From contig NZ_JBBMEY010000007.1 in NCBI RefSeq assembly GCF_040096285.1, positions 1-64,000 of the forward strand: a stretch of 64,000 nucleotides of DNA, given 5' to 3'. The notes under the pieces were generated by a model. The model was not told the origin of the DNA, made no database searches, and was given only the letters and a program-made list of their open reading frames with translations. The stretch is from Ruminococcoides intestinihominis (GTDB taxonomy: Bacteria; Bacillota; Clostridia; Oscillospirales; Acutalibacteraceae). Positions 8,321 to 17,597 of this stretch are shown in pieces (position 1 is the stretch's first letter; each line of letters begins with the position of its first letter). Position numbers and translations under genes: made by a program.

Positions 8321-9703
8321 TTAGTTGTATAGTGTACCGTCACCATAACCTGTATCGTAACCTGTACCATAGTCTGTACCGTAGTCAGTACCATAATCAG
8401 TACCATAGTTTGTGCCGTAGCCAGTGCCATAGTTTGTGCCGTAATCTGTTCCATAATCGGTACTGTTACCTGTACCATAGTCAGTTACACCACCACTTGT
8501 ATCAGTACTATAACCATTTGGATCAACATAAGAATTTGCATCTGTAGTTGGTTCTGTAGTAGTTGTGGTTGTATCGTCTGATTTATCAGCCTTATCTACA
8601 ATAGAGTCTTCGTTAAAGTAACTTCTCTTTGTATCATAACAAGAACTTACATCCAAAGTACCCTCAATAACACCTTGATTATTTGGGTCTAGCTTTTCTG
8701 TAATAATAACCTTTGCTGTTTTGATTTTATAATTAATATTTTCCGGTAAACCAAGTTTTACAAGAATTCTATTATCATAAGTAAAGGTTAAGTTTGCACT
8801 TTTTGATACATTGATTTCTGTTATATCTTCAAGTTTATTATTGTTAAGTGAAGTGACAATTTCTGTAAGTGACTGTCCTACTGCCTTGTTGCTATATTCA
8901 ACATAGTCACCGGGAGTATTGGACTTAAGTTTTGCACCTTTTAGAATTGGCAGTCCCTTTACCTTTTTGTTGGAATTATCAAGAATCCTGCCTTCCTTAG
9001 AAACTGTACAATACTCTTTGTCGTGTTTAACCATATAACTTGCTTCGCCCTCAGTAACATCAATTACGATTCTGTCAGGCAAACCAAAAGAAACATCAAC
9101 CTTTTGTACATATGGGAAAGTATTTTTAATATTTTCTTCAGCCCACTTCTTGTTGGCTAAGAAAATATTTTCACCTTCCTTTATACCACAAGCAGAAACA
9201 AGTTGTTCCTTAGAATACCTTGTATCTCCTTCAATTTCAAAATTAGCTGTCTTAAAAAATACTGTTAAAGAAAGTGTAATACCGGCTACAACTACAACAG
9301 CCACCAAGGCTGAATATGTAATTATCATTCTCCATCTACGACTTTTCTTAGTATTTATACTTTTTGCCGGATTTTTCTTTCTTCTCATTCTGCGTAAATC
9401 ATTTTTGTCAAGATATTTGTTGTCATCATAAGCTGACTGGTCAACAATATTCTCACCTAAAAAGTCATTACTTCCGGAATATCTGTCTTTTCTGGTATTT
9501 CTCTTTGTTGTATCAATTTTTCTTACATCTTTACGAGGTGTAATTACATCTTCTTTTAACTTTTTCTTTCTCTTTTTATTGGCTCTTTTAATTGCTTGAT
9601 CTCTTCGCTTTTGCTCAGCTTTTCTTTCTTTTTCCCTTCTTTTCTTTTCTTCTTTTATTTTTTTCTTTCTGCTCTTTTCAATTTTCTTTTTTGCATCAGC
9701 CAA
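8321..9703 (-). CDS. ftsQ: Cell division protein FtsQ/DivIB with Tyr-Gly repeat tail
   Basis: 460 aa. A long, very basic cytoplasmic N-terminus (Lys/Arg-rich to about residue 125) is followed by one membrane segment (about 127-150). A POTRA domain comes next ('FEIEGDTRYSKEQLVSACGIKEGENIF' region, split here for length) and then the FtsQ/DivIB beta domain. It bridges FtsL/DivIC and the septal synthase outside the membrane. The TTG start is chosen for the AGAGGTG site upstream. The last 50 or so residues are a tandem Tyr-Gly-Thr repeat after a Thr-rich linker, which is unusual for the family. It lies between murA and ftsZ. Confidence 0.9.
   Translation of the reverse strand: MADAKKKIEKSRKKKIKEEKKRREKERKAEQKRRDQAIKRANKKRKKKLKEDVITPRKDVRKIDTTKRNTRKDRYSGSNDFLGENIVDQSAYDDNKYLDKNDLRRMRRKKNPAKSINTKKSRRWRMIITYSALVAVVVVAGITLSLTVFFKTANFEIEGDTRYSKEQLVSACGIKEGENIFLANKKWAEENIKNTFPYVQKVDVSFGLPDRIVIDVTEGEASYMVKHDKEYCTVSKEGRILDNSNKKVKGLPILKGAKLKSNTPGDYVEYSNKAVGQSLTEIVTSLNNNKLEDITEINVSKSANLTFTYDNRILVKLGLPENINYKIKTAKVIITEKLDPNNQGVIEGTLDVSSCYDTKRSYFNEDSIVDKADKSDDTTTTTTEPTTDANSYVDPNGYSTDTSGGVTDYGTGNSTDYGTDYGTNYGTGYGTNYGTDYGTDYGTDYGTGYDTGYGDGTLYN
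8345..8480 (-). repeat. 12-bp tandem repeats encoding the (D/N/G)YGT tail of FtsQ
   Basis: About ten imperfect copies of a 12-base unit, read in frame as Asp/Asn/Gly-Tyr-Gly-Thr, occupy the 3' end of ftsQ. Copies differ mostly at the first codon and at synonymous positions. Such an array can change copy number by slippage without breaking the frame. Confidence 0.85.
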
Positions 9704-9721
9704 TTTTCACACCTCTTTCCT

Positions 9722-10975
9722 CTATACTTTCCTTATATTTGCTCCTAAACTTGACAGTACAACCTCTAGGTCTTCATATCCTCTTTCAAGGTACTTAATT
9801 CCTTCAATTTCGGTTCTACCCTCTGCTTTTAAAGAAGCAACAACCAAAGCAGCAGCACCCCTTAGTTCTTTTGCTACTACCTTAGCACCAAATAATCTAT
9901 CTACACCTTCAACAACTGCAACCTTGTTGGCTACCTTTATATTAGCACCCAATCGTGTTAAGTCCTCAACATGACGGTATCTGCTTTCAAAAATATTTTC
10001 AACAAATACAGTTGTACCCTTAGCAACTGTTGCAACAGACATCATAACTGCTTGTGCATCAGTCGGAAAACCGGGATAAGGCATTGTCCTTACAGATTTA
10101 AAGGGCTTTAGTCTGTTTGGACTATCTATCTTAAGTTTACTGTTTCTCACCTTTATATTGCAACCGGCCTCCTCAAACAGAGGAATAACTCCGTCAAGGT
10201 GGCTACTGATAATACCGTTAAGTATTAACTCACCACCGGTAACTGCCGAAGCAGCCATCAAGGTTGAAGCAACAATTCTGTCCGGAATAATAGTATGGAC
10301 TGTTGGAGTTAAATTATCAACACCATAAATATAAATTGTGCTTTCGCCTGCACCATATATTTCAGCACCACACTTAACAAGATAATCACACAAATCAACA
10401 ATTTCCGGTTCTCTGGCAGCGTTACTGATTATTGTAGTACCTTTTGCCAAAACGGCAGAAAGGATAATATTTTCAGTAGCACCTACACTAGGGAACGGCA
10501 AAGCAATTTTTGCTCCATGTAATTTATCTTTTACTCTACAAGTGATAAGTCCATATCTTTCATCAATAATAACACCCATTTTTCTAAGTGCAGAAAGGTG
10601 CAAGTCAATTGGTCTTGGACCTAATTCACATCCACCGGGGAAGTACAACTTTGCCTTTCCTTTTCTTGCGATTATTGCACCTAAAAATACAATAGATGAA
10701 CGCATTTCATTCATCAAATTTTCCGGTATATCACACCTATTCATATCTTTGCTATCAACAATAAGTGTGTGGTCGCTGAGTTTTGCACTACAACCAAGAT
10801 ACCGTAAAATCTGTATTGATGCATTAATATCACTGATAATAGGACAACAATGAATTACACTTTCACCACTGCACAAGAGAGTTGCCGAGATAATAGGCAA
10901 TGCACTGTTCTTAGCACCTTGCAAATCAACTTCACCTTGCAACCGTCTGTTACCATCAACTATAAACTTAGCCAA
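9722..10975 (-). CDS. murA: UDP-N-acetylglucosamine 1-carboxyvinyltransferase
   Basis: 417 aa, normal length. It adds enolpyruvate from PEP to UDP-GlcNAc, the committed step of peptidoglycan synthesis. The active-site cysteine loop is visible as 'PGGCELGPRP' near residue 115, so the fosfomycin-sensitive Cys form is present. 'QGAKNSALPI' at the start is the substrate-binding Lys-Asn segment, and 'PGFPTDAQAVMM' carries the catalytic Asp. The TTG start is preceded by AAGGGTG. It lies between murG and ftsQ, as in many Firmicutes dcw clusters. Confidence 0.97.
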   Translation of the reverse strand: MAKFIVDGNRRLQGEVDLQGAKNSALPIISATLLCSGESVIHCCPIISDINASIQILRYLGCSAKLSDHTLIVDSKDMNRCDIPENLMNEMRSSIVFLGAIIARKGKAKLYFPGGCELGPRPIDLHLSALRKMGVIIDERYGLITCRVKDKLHGAKIALPFPSVGATENIILSAVLAKGTTIISNAAREPEIVDLCDYLVKCGAEIYGAGESTIYIYGVDNLTPTVHTIIPDRIVASTLMAASAVTGGELILNGIISSHLDGVIPLFEEAGCNIKVRNSKLKIDSPNRLKPFKSVRTMPYPGFPTDAQAVMMSVATVAKGTTVFVENIFESRYRHVEDLTRLGANIKVANKVAVVEGVDRLFGAKVVAKELRGAAALVVASLKAEGRTEIEGIKYLERGYEDLEVVLSSLGANIRKV

Positions 10976-11042
10976 TTACAACACCCTTTATAAAATACTG
11001 AAACTATTTCTACATATTTTATGTTGGTGTTTCAAAAATGTG

Positions 11043-12158
11043 TTAGCCTAGAATACCTTTAATAACACTAAAGATTCTTTCATTAGCATCAACAATAGCC
11101 ATCTTTCTGGCATTTTTGCTATATTCTTCAAGAGTAGCACTACTCTCAAGTAGCTTATCAACTTTTTCAATTAGAAGTTCAGGAATTAAATCCTTTTCTT
11201 CAATAATTTCAGCAGCCTTTTTGTTTACCATAGCCATTGCGTTGTGATACTGATGATTTTCAGCAACATTTGGAGATGGAATCAGTACTGCCGGTTTGCC
11301 CTGTGCTTGGATTTCTGAAAGTGTAATTGCACCTGCTCTTGATACAACCACATCACAAGCAGCAAGACAAGTTGCCATATTGTTAATATATTCTCTAATA
11401 TCAAGGTTAGGACACTTTGAAATGTCTGTACCTTTCTCTTTAACTAAATCAGGGAACCACTTACCGTATTGACCATAAGCATGGATATGCTGATACTTAC
11501 CGTCTTTACCACTTCTTGCGATTAGGTCAGCTAGGTTTTCGTTAATCTTTCTTGCACCTAAAGAACCACCAAAAGATAGAACAACAGGTCTTTCATCAAG
11601 TCCAAGTTCTGCTCTGGCACTTTCTCTGTTAGCAGAAAGGATTTCCTGTCTTACAGGGTTACCTGTAATAACATAATCTAGGTTAGGATCAAGGTGTTTC
11701 TTAGCATCAGGAATAGCTAACATAACTTTCTTAGCTAACTTAGAAAGCATCTTTGTAGTAACACCCGGATAAGCGTTTTGTTCGTGTATAATAATCGGAA
11801 CACCCATCTTTGCTGCAGTACGAAGTACAGGACCACTTACATAGCCACCTGTACCAACTGCAAGGTCAGGTTTAAATTCCTTAATAATTTTCTTTGACTC
11901 AGCAGAGGCTGTAAACATTCTCTTTACTGTTTTAACATTGTGACCGATTGCCTTAACATTAAAACTTCTCTTAAAGCCACTAATAACAATTTGCTTAAAG
12001 TCAAAGCCTGCCTGTGGAACAAGTCTTTCTTCCATACCACCCTTGTTACCAACAAAAAGGATTTCTGCTTCCGGCATTTGTTTCTTTACGTATCCGGCAA
12101 TAGCAAGTGCCGGATTAATGTGACCGGCTGTACCCCCACCGGCAAATAAAATTCTCAT
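11043..12158 (-). CDS. murG: Undecaprenyl-PP-MurNAc-pentapeptide GlcNAc transferase
   Basis: 371 aa GT28 enzyme that makes lipid II from lipid I on the inner face of the membrane. The N-terminal G loop 'AGGGTAGHINPALAI' and the second loop 'SFGGSLGARKIN' are visible. The C-terminal UDP-GlcNAc site shows 'SRAGAITLSEIQAQGKPA' and 'ENHQYHNA'. The start overlaps no neighbour and follows ftsW by 13 bases, consistent with one transcript. Confidence 0.98.
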   Translation of the reverse strand: MRILFAGGGTAGHINPALAIAGYVKKQMPEAEILFVGNKGGMEERLVPQAGFDFKQIVISGFKRSFNVKAIGHNVKTVKRMFTASAESKKIIKEFKPDLAVGTGGYVSGPVLRTAAKMGVPIIIHEQNAYPGVTTKMLSKLAKKVMLAIPDAKKHLDPNLDYVITGNPVRQEILSANRESARAELGLDERPVVLSFGGSLGARKINENLADLIARSGKDGKYQHIHAYGQYGKWFPDLVKEKGTDISKCPNLDIREYINNMATCLAACDVVVSRAGAITLSEIQAQGKPAVLIPSPNVAENHQYHNAMAMVNKKAAEIIEEKDLIPELLIEKVDKLLESSATLEEYSKNARKMAIVDANERIFSVIKGILG

Positions 12159-12171
12159 ATTTTACACCTCA

Positions 12172-13395
12172 TTATGCTTTTTCAATATTAGAGTGTCTTG
12201 AAATCGAAAGTATTACACCCATCTGTGCCATCAATACAACCAGAGAACTACCACCATAAGAGAAGAATGGTAAGCTGATACCTGTATTAGGCAACCAGTC
12301 TGTAATAACAAAAATATTTAGAATAACTTGAATACCAATCTGTGAAATCAAACCAATACCAAGTAGTTTACCAAATCTGTCCGGTGCTTTCAGTGCAATC
12401 TTTACACCTCTATATACAAGTGCTGCAAAGATAATTAAGATTACTATTGCACCTACTAAACCAAGTTCTTCACATACAACTGCAAAGATAAAGTCGTTCT
12501 GTGGTTCAGGCAGATAACCATACTTTTGTCTTGAGTTACCAAGACCTAAACCGAAAAGACCACCTGAGCCTATTGCATAAAGACTGTTTCTGGTCTGCCA
12601 AGTTGTTTGCCACATATCTTCTGTTGTATATTCAAGAGCCTGACCCCAACCTTCCATTCTTGTCATAGCATAAGAAAGAAGACCGGTTACCCAAGCAATC
12701 AAGAAAGCAATTACAACTGCCACACCGGCAACAGCAATCCATTTTGTGTTAATACCTGCTAGGTAAAGCATTACAACTGTAAGTAATAGAATAATTACAA
12801 TACCTGAATAGTGAGGTTCAAGCACCAATAAAACTGCAGTACTGACAAATACTGCAAGTGCAGGAACAACGCCATACTTAATGGTACTCATCTTATCATA
12901 GTAAAGACTTCCCCAATGTGCCAAGAAAAGCACAATTGCAAATTTTGAAAATTCCGAAGCCTGAATACCATAACCACCGACACCAATCCATCTATGAACA
13001 TTGTTTACCGGTGGCAACAATAATACAAGAAATAGTGCCAAATAGGAAAGTCCTAAGAATACATAACATAAATGATGTAAGCTATGGTAGTCAATATAGG
13101 AAATACCCATCATAAGCACAAAACCAATAACTGCAAATATTAACTGCCTTTTCAAGAAGAAGAAACTGTCTCCCTGATTATAATATGCAACTGCATAAGA
13201 TGCTGAAAACATCATTATAAGGCCTGTTACAAGAAGAACTAATAGAATAATTAGGAAAGGCAAGTCAATACCCATACCAATCGAGAAAGAAATTCTCTTT
13301 CTCTTTTTTGGAGGAGCATTTTTTCTTCTTGTCCTGCCACGGCTATCATATCTTTGTCTTTCGTTTGACATTCTTTTTAAAGTTTCTGATGACAT
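12172..13395 (-). CDS. ftsW: Peptidoglycan glycosyltransferase FtsW (SEDS family)
   Basis: 407 aa polytopic protein of the SEDS family, the septal glycan polymerase that works with the PBP encoded upstream. A basic cytoplasmic N-terminus of about 45 residues precedes roughly ten membrane segments. The family signatures 'RWIGVGGYGIQASEFSKFA' and 'GLGLGNSRQKYGYLPEPQND' (conserved extracellular loop) and 'TGISLPFFSYGGSS' are present. It has a strong GGAGGAGG ribosome site. SpoVE is a close relative in spore formers; cluster position favours FtsW. Confidence 0.95.
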   Translation of the reverse strand: MSSETLKRMSNERQRYDSRGRTRRKNAPPKKRKRISFSIGMGIDLPFLIILLVLLVTGLIMMFSASYAVAYYNQGDSFFFLKRQLIFAVIGFVLMMGISYIDYHSLHHLCYVFLGLSYLALFLVLLLPPVNNVHRWIGVGGYGIQASEFSKFAIVLFLAHWGSLYYDKMSTIKYGVVPALAVFVSTAVLLVLEPHYSGIVIILLLTVVMLYLAGINTKWIAVAGVAVVIAFLIAWVTGLLSYAMTRMEGWGQALEYTTEDMWQTTWQTRNSLYAIGSGGLFGLGLGNSRQKYGYLPEPQNDFIFAVVCEELGLVGAIVILIIFAALVYRGVKIALKAPDRFGKLLGIGLISQIGIQVILNIFVITDWLPNTGISLPFFSYGGSSLVVLMAQMGVILSISRHSNIEKA

Positions 13396-13428
13396 TAAGT
13401 TCTCCTCCTCCCTATATTATATGAAGTA

Positions 13429-14460
13429 TCAAAGTCCTAAAATTACTAATGCAGTAACAATACCACAAACAACAATTGTAAATGCACTGAATACTACAAC
13501 AATCTTTGTTTCACTCCAACCACACTTTTCAAAGTGATGGTGGATAGGACTCATCTTAAATAATCTTTTACCATGTGTAATTTTGAAGTATGTTACCTGA
13601 AGGATAACAGATAGCATTTCAAGTAGATAAGTTAGTGCCATTGGAATTAGGATAACCGGCATATTCATTGAATAAGCCAATGCACAAACAATGCCACCTA
13701 AGAACAGTGAACCTGTATCACCCATAAATACCTTAGCAGGGTTAAAGTTCCATAGTAAGAAACCTAGACAACCACCGGCTACTGCTGCTGATAAAACACC
13801 TGTTGCAGGAGAAGTCATAATGCTTGAAATAATCATATAGAAAATAGCAACAAAGAATGTTTCAGAACCAACAAGACCATCAATACCGTCAGCTAGGTTA
13901 ACTGCATTAACAACACCGACAATAACAATTACACTGATAATGTGGTAGATAATTGCAAAGTTGCCCATATGAACAGTACCTGCAAAAGGAATACATGTTG
14001 TATCGCCATAACCAAAGAAAGCATTGATTACAACGAATGCAATAGCAATTGCAAATTGGAACACTAGTTTCTGCTTAGCAGTTAGACCAAGGTTTCTCTT
14101 CTTAACAACCTTAATATAGTCATCAAGGAAACCCACTGCACCGTAAAGTACAGCCATACCTAGGCTAACAAACACCATTAGAACCTCTTTGTTATAAGAA
14201 TAACCTGTTGGTTCATAAATATCACCGAAAATTGATAAACAAGGAATTGCAATTACTGTTGCAACAACAATACCAATGATAAACATAATACCACCCATTG
14301 TCGGAGTACCTTGCTTTTTCTTATGCCAAGATGGTCCAATATCAAGAATTGTCTGACCATACTTTAATTTGTGTAAAATTGGAATCAAAAATCTTCCTAT
14401 TACTGCTGAAAGAACGAATGCAACAACTGCACCCACAAGTTCCCATAATCCTGTTGTCAT
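13429..14460 (-). CDS. mraY: Phospho-N-acetylmuramoyl-pentapeptide transferase
   Basis: 343 aa polytopic membrane enzyme that links phospho-MurNAc-pentapeptide to undecaprenyl phosphate, giving lipid I. Visible family motifs include 'KKQGTPTMGG' near the start, 'FLDDYIKVV' (the Mg-binding DD), 'NAVNLADGIDGL', 'FMGDTGSLFLGG' and the 'SPIHHHFE' histidine motif. About ten membrane segments. It sits between the PBP and ftsW. murD, murE and murF, often found around mraY, are absent. Confidence 0.98.
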   Translation of the reverse strand: MTTGLWELVGAVVAFVLSAVIGRFLIPILHKLKYGQTILDIGPSWHKKKQGTPTMGGIMFIIGIVVATVIAIPCLSIFGDIYEPTGYSYNKEVLMVFVSLGMAVLYGAVGFLDDYIKVVKKRNLGLTAKQKLVFQFAIAIAFVVINAFFGYGDTTCIPFAGTVHMGNFAIIYHIISVIVIVGVVNAVNLADGIDGLVGSETFFVAIFYMIISSIMTSPATGVLSAAVAGGCLGFLLWNFNPAKVFMGDTGSLFLGGIVCALAYSMNMPVILIPMALTYLLEMLSVILQVTYFKITHGKRLFKMSPIHHHFEKCGWSETKIVVVFSAFTIVVCGIVTALVILGL

Positions 14461-14500
14461 TCTAACACCTCATTTTAACATCTTTTATATAAAAAATTTA

Positions 14501-16780
14501 TTATTCTGCAATACCACTTTGTGGCGAGAAGGTAACTGTAATAACTGTACCTTCGCTAACCTTAGTACCCTCAGCTATACTTTGCTTTGTAGAGATACCG
14601 TCACCACTTGTACTTGAAGTACCCTTAACAGAGACATTCAGTCCATACTGAGAAGCAACACTGTTTACATCACTTAAGCTCATATCAAGTAAGTTAGGTA
14701 CTTCTACCGTTTCTTTTGCCGAAGATTTGTCAGTATAAAGAACAACTGTTCCACCCTTTGGTACAGTAGAATTTGATTCCGGCATTTGAGCAATAACCTT
14801 GCTACCTGAACCCTTAACTACCGGTGTAAGTCCTTCATCGGAAATCTGTTGTTGTGCATCTTCTGTTGATAGACCAACATACTGACCGGCAATAGCATCT
14901 AGATTTTCTCTTTCACTATCTGTATATTCTGTTTCAACCTCTAAGTAAGGTAAAACTTCTTCCATAATCTGTGAGAATACAGGTGCTGCTACAACAGAAC
15001 CATAGTAGTTATCACCTGTAGGAGTATCAAAGAACATTAGCATTGCATATTTTGGGTTATCTGCAGGAGCATAACCTAGGAAAGACGCAATGTAGTCTTC
15101 TACACCATCACCATTACTATCTACCAATTTTTCTGATGTACCTGTCTTACCGGCTACTCTGTAACCTGCAACATAACCACATTTTACACCACCCTGTTCT
15201 GAGTTGTGTTGTAAAATTGTGTTTAATGTTTTAGATACGCTACTTGATACAACTTTTCTCTTAATCTTTGTATCATAGTTTTGTACAACATTACCGTTGC
15301 TGTCCTGAATCTGCTTTACAACATGTGGCTGAACTAAGTTACCACCGTTTGCAACTGCTGATACGGCAGTAATCATCTGAATTGGAGTAATTGAGAAGCC
15401 TTGACCGAAAGAAGCAACTGCAAGGTCAACAACACCCATTGAACCGTCCGGTGTAAAGAACTGGTCGTCACTTTCACCCGGTAGGTCAATACCTGTTAAT
15501 TCTGAATAACCAAATGCTTGATAATATTCCCAGAACTTTGCTGCACCTACTTTTGCACCAATCTGCATAAATGCAGGGTTACAAGAATTGATAATTGCTT
15601 GTTCAAAAGTCTGTGTACCATGACCGTTCCAGTCATGACAGTGGATAAGTCTATCACTTACTTGCATAGAACCGGTACAGTTGAAAGTGCTTGTATCTGC
15701 ATTTACAACACCTTCTTCAAGTGCCATAGCAGAAGTAATAATCTTAAATACAGAACCCGGATAATATGTGTCGGAAATAGCTTTGTTACGCCACTGTTCA
15801 GCTAAAGCCTCATTATAGGCTTTATTCTTTTTCTTTTCATCTGTAATAGCTTTGATTTCTTTTTGCTTTGTTTCATCAGCTATTGTATAAGGTTCGTTAA
15901 GGTCAAAGCCACCAACTGTAGCCATAGCAATAATTTCACCATTTGTAACATCCATCATAATAGCACAACCACGGTTATAAACCTTATTGGTTATGATGTT
16001 CTGTTGCATATACTTTTCAACAACAGCTTGAACTGTTTCATCAATAGTAAGAACTAGGTTGTTACCGTCTTTAGCATCAACACTTTGTTCATATGCAAAC
16101 GGCATATCAACACCTTGTGAATTTCGTGCTGAAATAAGTCTGCCACTTGTACCGGACAAATACTTATTGTACTGATACTCAAGACCTTCAAGACCTTGGT
16201 CATCTTCACCGGTAAAACCGATTACTGAAGAAGCTAATTCGTTATAAGGATAATATCTTTTGTAGTCATCAAGTAGCTGAATAACATTTTCCAGCTTATA
16301 TTTTTTGCTTAAAGTATCTTGTAACTTTAAAATTTTATTTCTTTCTTTTGTTTCTATCTTTCGCTTAATGCTAACATAATATGAATTTTCTTTAGTTTCC
16401 TTTAGAACTTCATCATAATCCAAATCAAGAATTTTTGAAAGATTTTTAGCTACATACTCTCTCTGTTCATCAGTTTTGAAGTTAGCAGGAGCCATAACAA
16501 CTCGCCATACCGAAGCACTCTGGGCTAATACTTTACCGGTTCTATCATAGATAGTCCCTCGTTTTGCTGAAATCTCAGTATCATGTAACTGTTGTTCAAC
16601 AGCCTTTTGGCTTAAACTTTCTCCCCTAACCACTTGCAAAAATGCAAGTCTACAAGTAGCAGCACCAAAACCAATAACCAAAATAATAACCAAAAGAATC
16701 ATTGTTCTATGTCTTAACTTTTGATTTACGCCTTTTACATTCTTAGCCAACTGGTCTTGCTCCTTTCTTATCTCTTTCAT
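14501..16780 (-). CDS. Class B penicillin-binding protein (FtsI/SpoVD type) with two PASTA domains
   Basis: 759 aa. A short cytoplasmic N-terminus, one membrane anchor (about 28-48), a PBP dimerisation domain (about 60-240) and a transpeptidase domain follow in order. The catalytic motifs are S343-V-F-K346, S399-C-N401 and K545-T-G547. Two PASTA repeats close the protein (about 625-684 and 691-753), as in SpoVD and PBP2x. It cross-links septal peptidoglycan with FtsW. Position between ftsL and mraY marks it as the division PBP; a sporulation-specific role cannot be excluded from sequence. Confidence 0.93.
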   Translation of the reverse strand: MKEIRKEQDQLAKNVKGVNQKLRHRTMILLVIILVIGFGAATCRLAFLQVVRGESLSQKAVEQQLHDTEISAKRGTIYDRTGKVLAQSASVWRVVMAPANFKTDEQREYVAKNLSKILDLDYDEVLKETKENSYYVSIKRKIETKERNKILKLQDTLSKKYKLENVIQLLDDYKRYYPYNELASSVIGFTGEDDQGLEGLEYQYNKYLSGTSGRLISARNSQGVDMPFAYEQSVDAKDGNNLVLTIDETVQAVVEKYMQQNIITNKVYNRGCAIMMDVTNGEIIAMATVGGFDLNEPYTIADETKQKEIKAITDEKKKNKAYNEALAEQWRNKAISDTYYPGSVFKIITSAMALEEGVVNADTSTFNCTGSMQVSDRLIHCHDWNGHGTQTFEQAIINSCNPAFMQIGAKVGAAKFWEYYQAFGYSELTGIDLPGESDDQFFTPDGSMGVVDLAVASFGQGFSITPIQMITAVSAVANGGNLVQPHVVKQIQDSNGNVVQNYDTKIKRKVVSSSVSKTLNTILQHNSEQGGVKCGYVAGYRVAGKTGTSEKLVDSNGDGVEDYIASFLGYAPADNPKYAMLMFFDTPTGDNYYGSVVAAPVFSQIMEEVLPYLEVETEYTDSERENLDAIAGQYVGLSTEDAQQQISDEGLTPVVKGSGSKVIAQMPESNSTVPKGGTVVLYTDKSSAKETVEVPNLLDMSLSDVNSVASQYGLNVSVKGTSSTSGDGISTKQSIAEGTKVSEGTVITVTFSPQSGIAE

Positions 16781-16863
16781 ATCAATAAATACGGAAAAAG
16801 AGTTAAGATAATTAAAATCTCAACTCTTGTACCCTCTATAATCTTATTACACAAACCTAAGGG

Positions 16864-17361
16864 TTATGACCAAATTGAGGATATCCAATCTACTATAGTA
16901 TCAAAAATACTTTTATCCTCTTTTTCAACAACCTTAGCTTTATCCCCACTAGATAAATCCACAAATTCCTTTTGGCTACTGTTCGCTTTAGTCATACCTA
17001 GTTTATCCTGTGCATATTCCTCAATAATAGAAGTTGTGTATTTAGCATCAACATTCATTTGCATTTGAGTATATTCACTCTGGCTATTTTCTAATGTTTC
17101 CTGTGCTTCTGAAATTTTCTGATTTAATTCTGTTAGCTGAACTTGACTATAAATAATCATACCAACTACTGCCACAACAACTGCAGAAAACAAAAAGCCA
17201 ACAGTTAACTTCAAAGGATTGCGTTTGCGTCTTTTTGCTTGTTCAAATTTTTTCTTAGGTATTTTTACTACCTTATTTTTCTTATGTAAGTCCTGATTTT
17301 CAAGATTTTCATCTTCAAAAACAGAAATGTCATAAGCATTATTACTGCTCAAAAATGCCAT
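16864..17361 (-). CDS. ftsL: FtsL/DivIC-like division protein
   Basis: 165 aa. A basic cytoplasmic segment (about 28-50, many Lys/Arg) leads into one membrane span (about 52-72). A coiled-coil heptad region (about 73-105) and an FtsL-type 'IIEEYAQDKLGM' segment come next. FtsL proteins vary greatly, so the call rests on this bitopic coiled-coil layout and on position between rsmH and the division PBP. It would bind FtsQ/DivIB and the FtsW-PBP pair outside the membrane. It is longer than many FtsL proteins because of a C-terminal extension ending in Trp. Confidence 0.8.
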   Translation of the reverse strand: MAFLSSNNAYDISVFEDENLENQDLHKKNKVVKIPKKKFEQAKRRKRNPLKLTVGFLFSAVVVAVVGMIIYSQVQLTELNQKISEAQETLENSQSEYTQMQMNVDAKYTTSIIEEYAQDKLGMTKANSSQKEFVDLSSGDKAKVVEKEDKSIFDTIVDWISSIWS

Positions 17362-17493
17362 TTATTCACCTATATAACCAATTCTTCATTTTTTTAAAAT
17401 ACTATATATAGTACCTTAAAATTTCTTTCTTCTCATAATCTTTACTTATTCGTAGTAATTAAAATCTCAATATATATTTATTGTAATTGTTTT

Positions 17494-17520
17494 GTTACAC
17501 TATCTATAGATATTTGTAAC
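17494..17520. promoter_or_regulatory. Inverted repeat in the rsmH-ftsL gap
   Basis: GTTACA (17494-17499) and TGTAAC (17515-17520) flank a perfect 12-base palindrome TATCTATAGATA (17501-17512), nearly centred. It lies in the 236-base gap ahead of ftsL, which is unusually long for this cluster. It may be an operator or part of a secondary promoter region. No T run follows, so it does not look like a terminator. Confidence 0.4.
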
Positions 17521-17597
17521 TATAATTACACCACTGATATATTTTACTACATATACGGTGCTTTGTCTAGGGAAATACTACAAAACTGTCACTTTAC

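Noticed and set aside
8345..8480. Possible CRISPR-like repeats
   Set aside because: Units are 12 bases, contiguous, in frame and without spacers; they encode a protein tail.
8332..8547. Plus-strand frame rich in His, Tyr and Arg
   Set aside because: It is the antisense reading of the ftsQ tandem repeat; the periodic composition comes from the 12-bp array.
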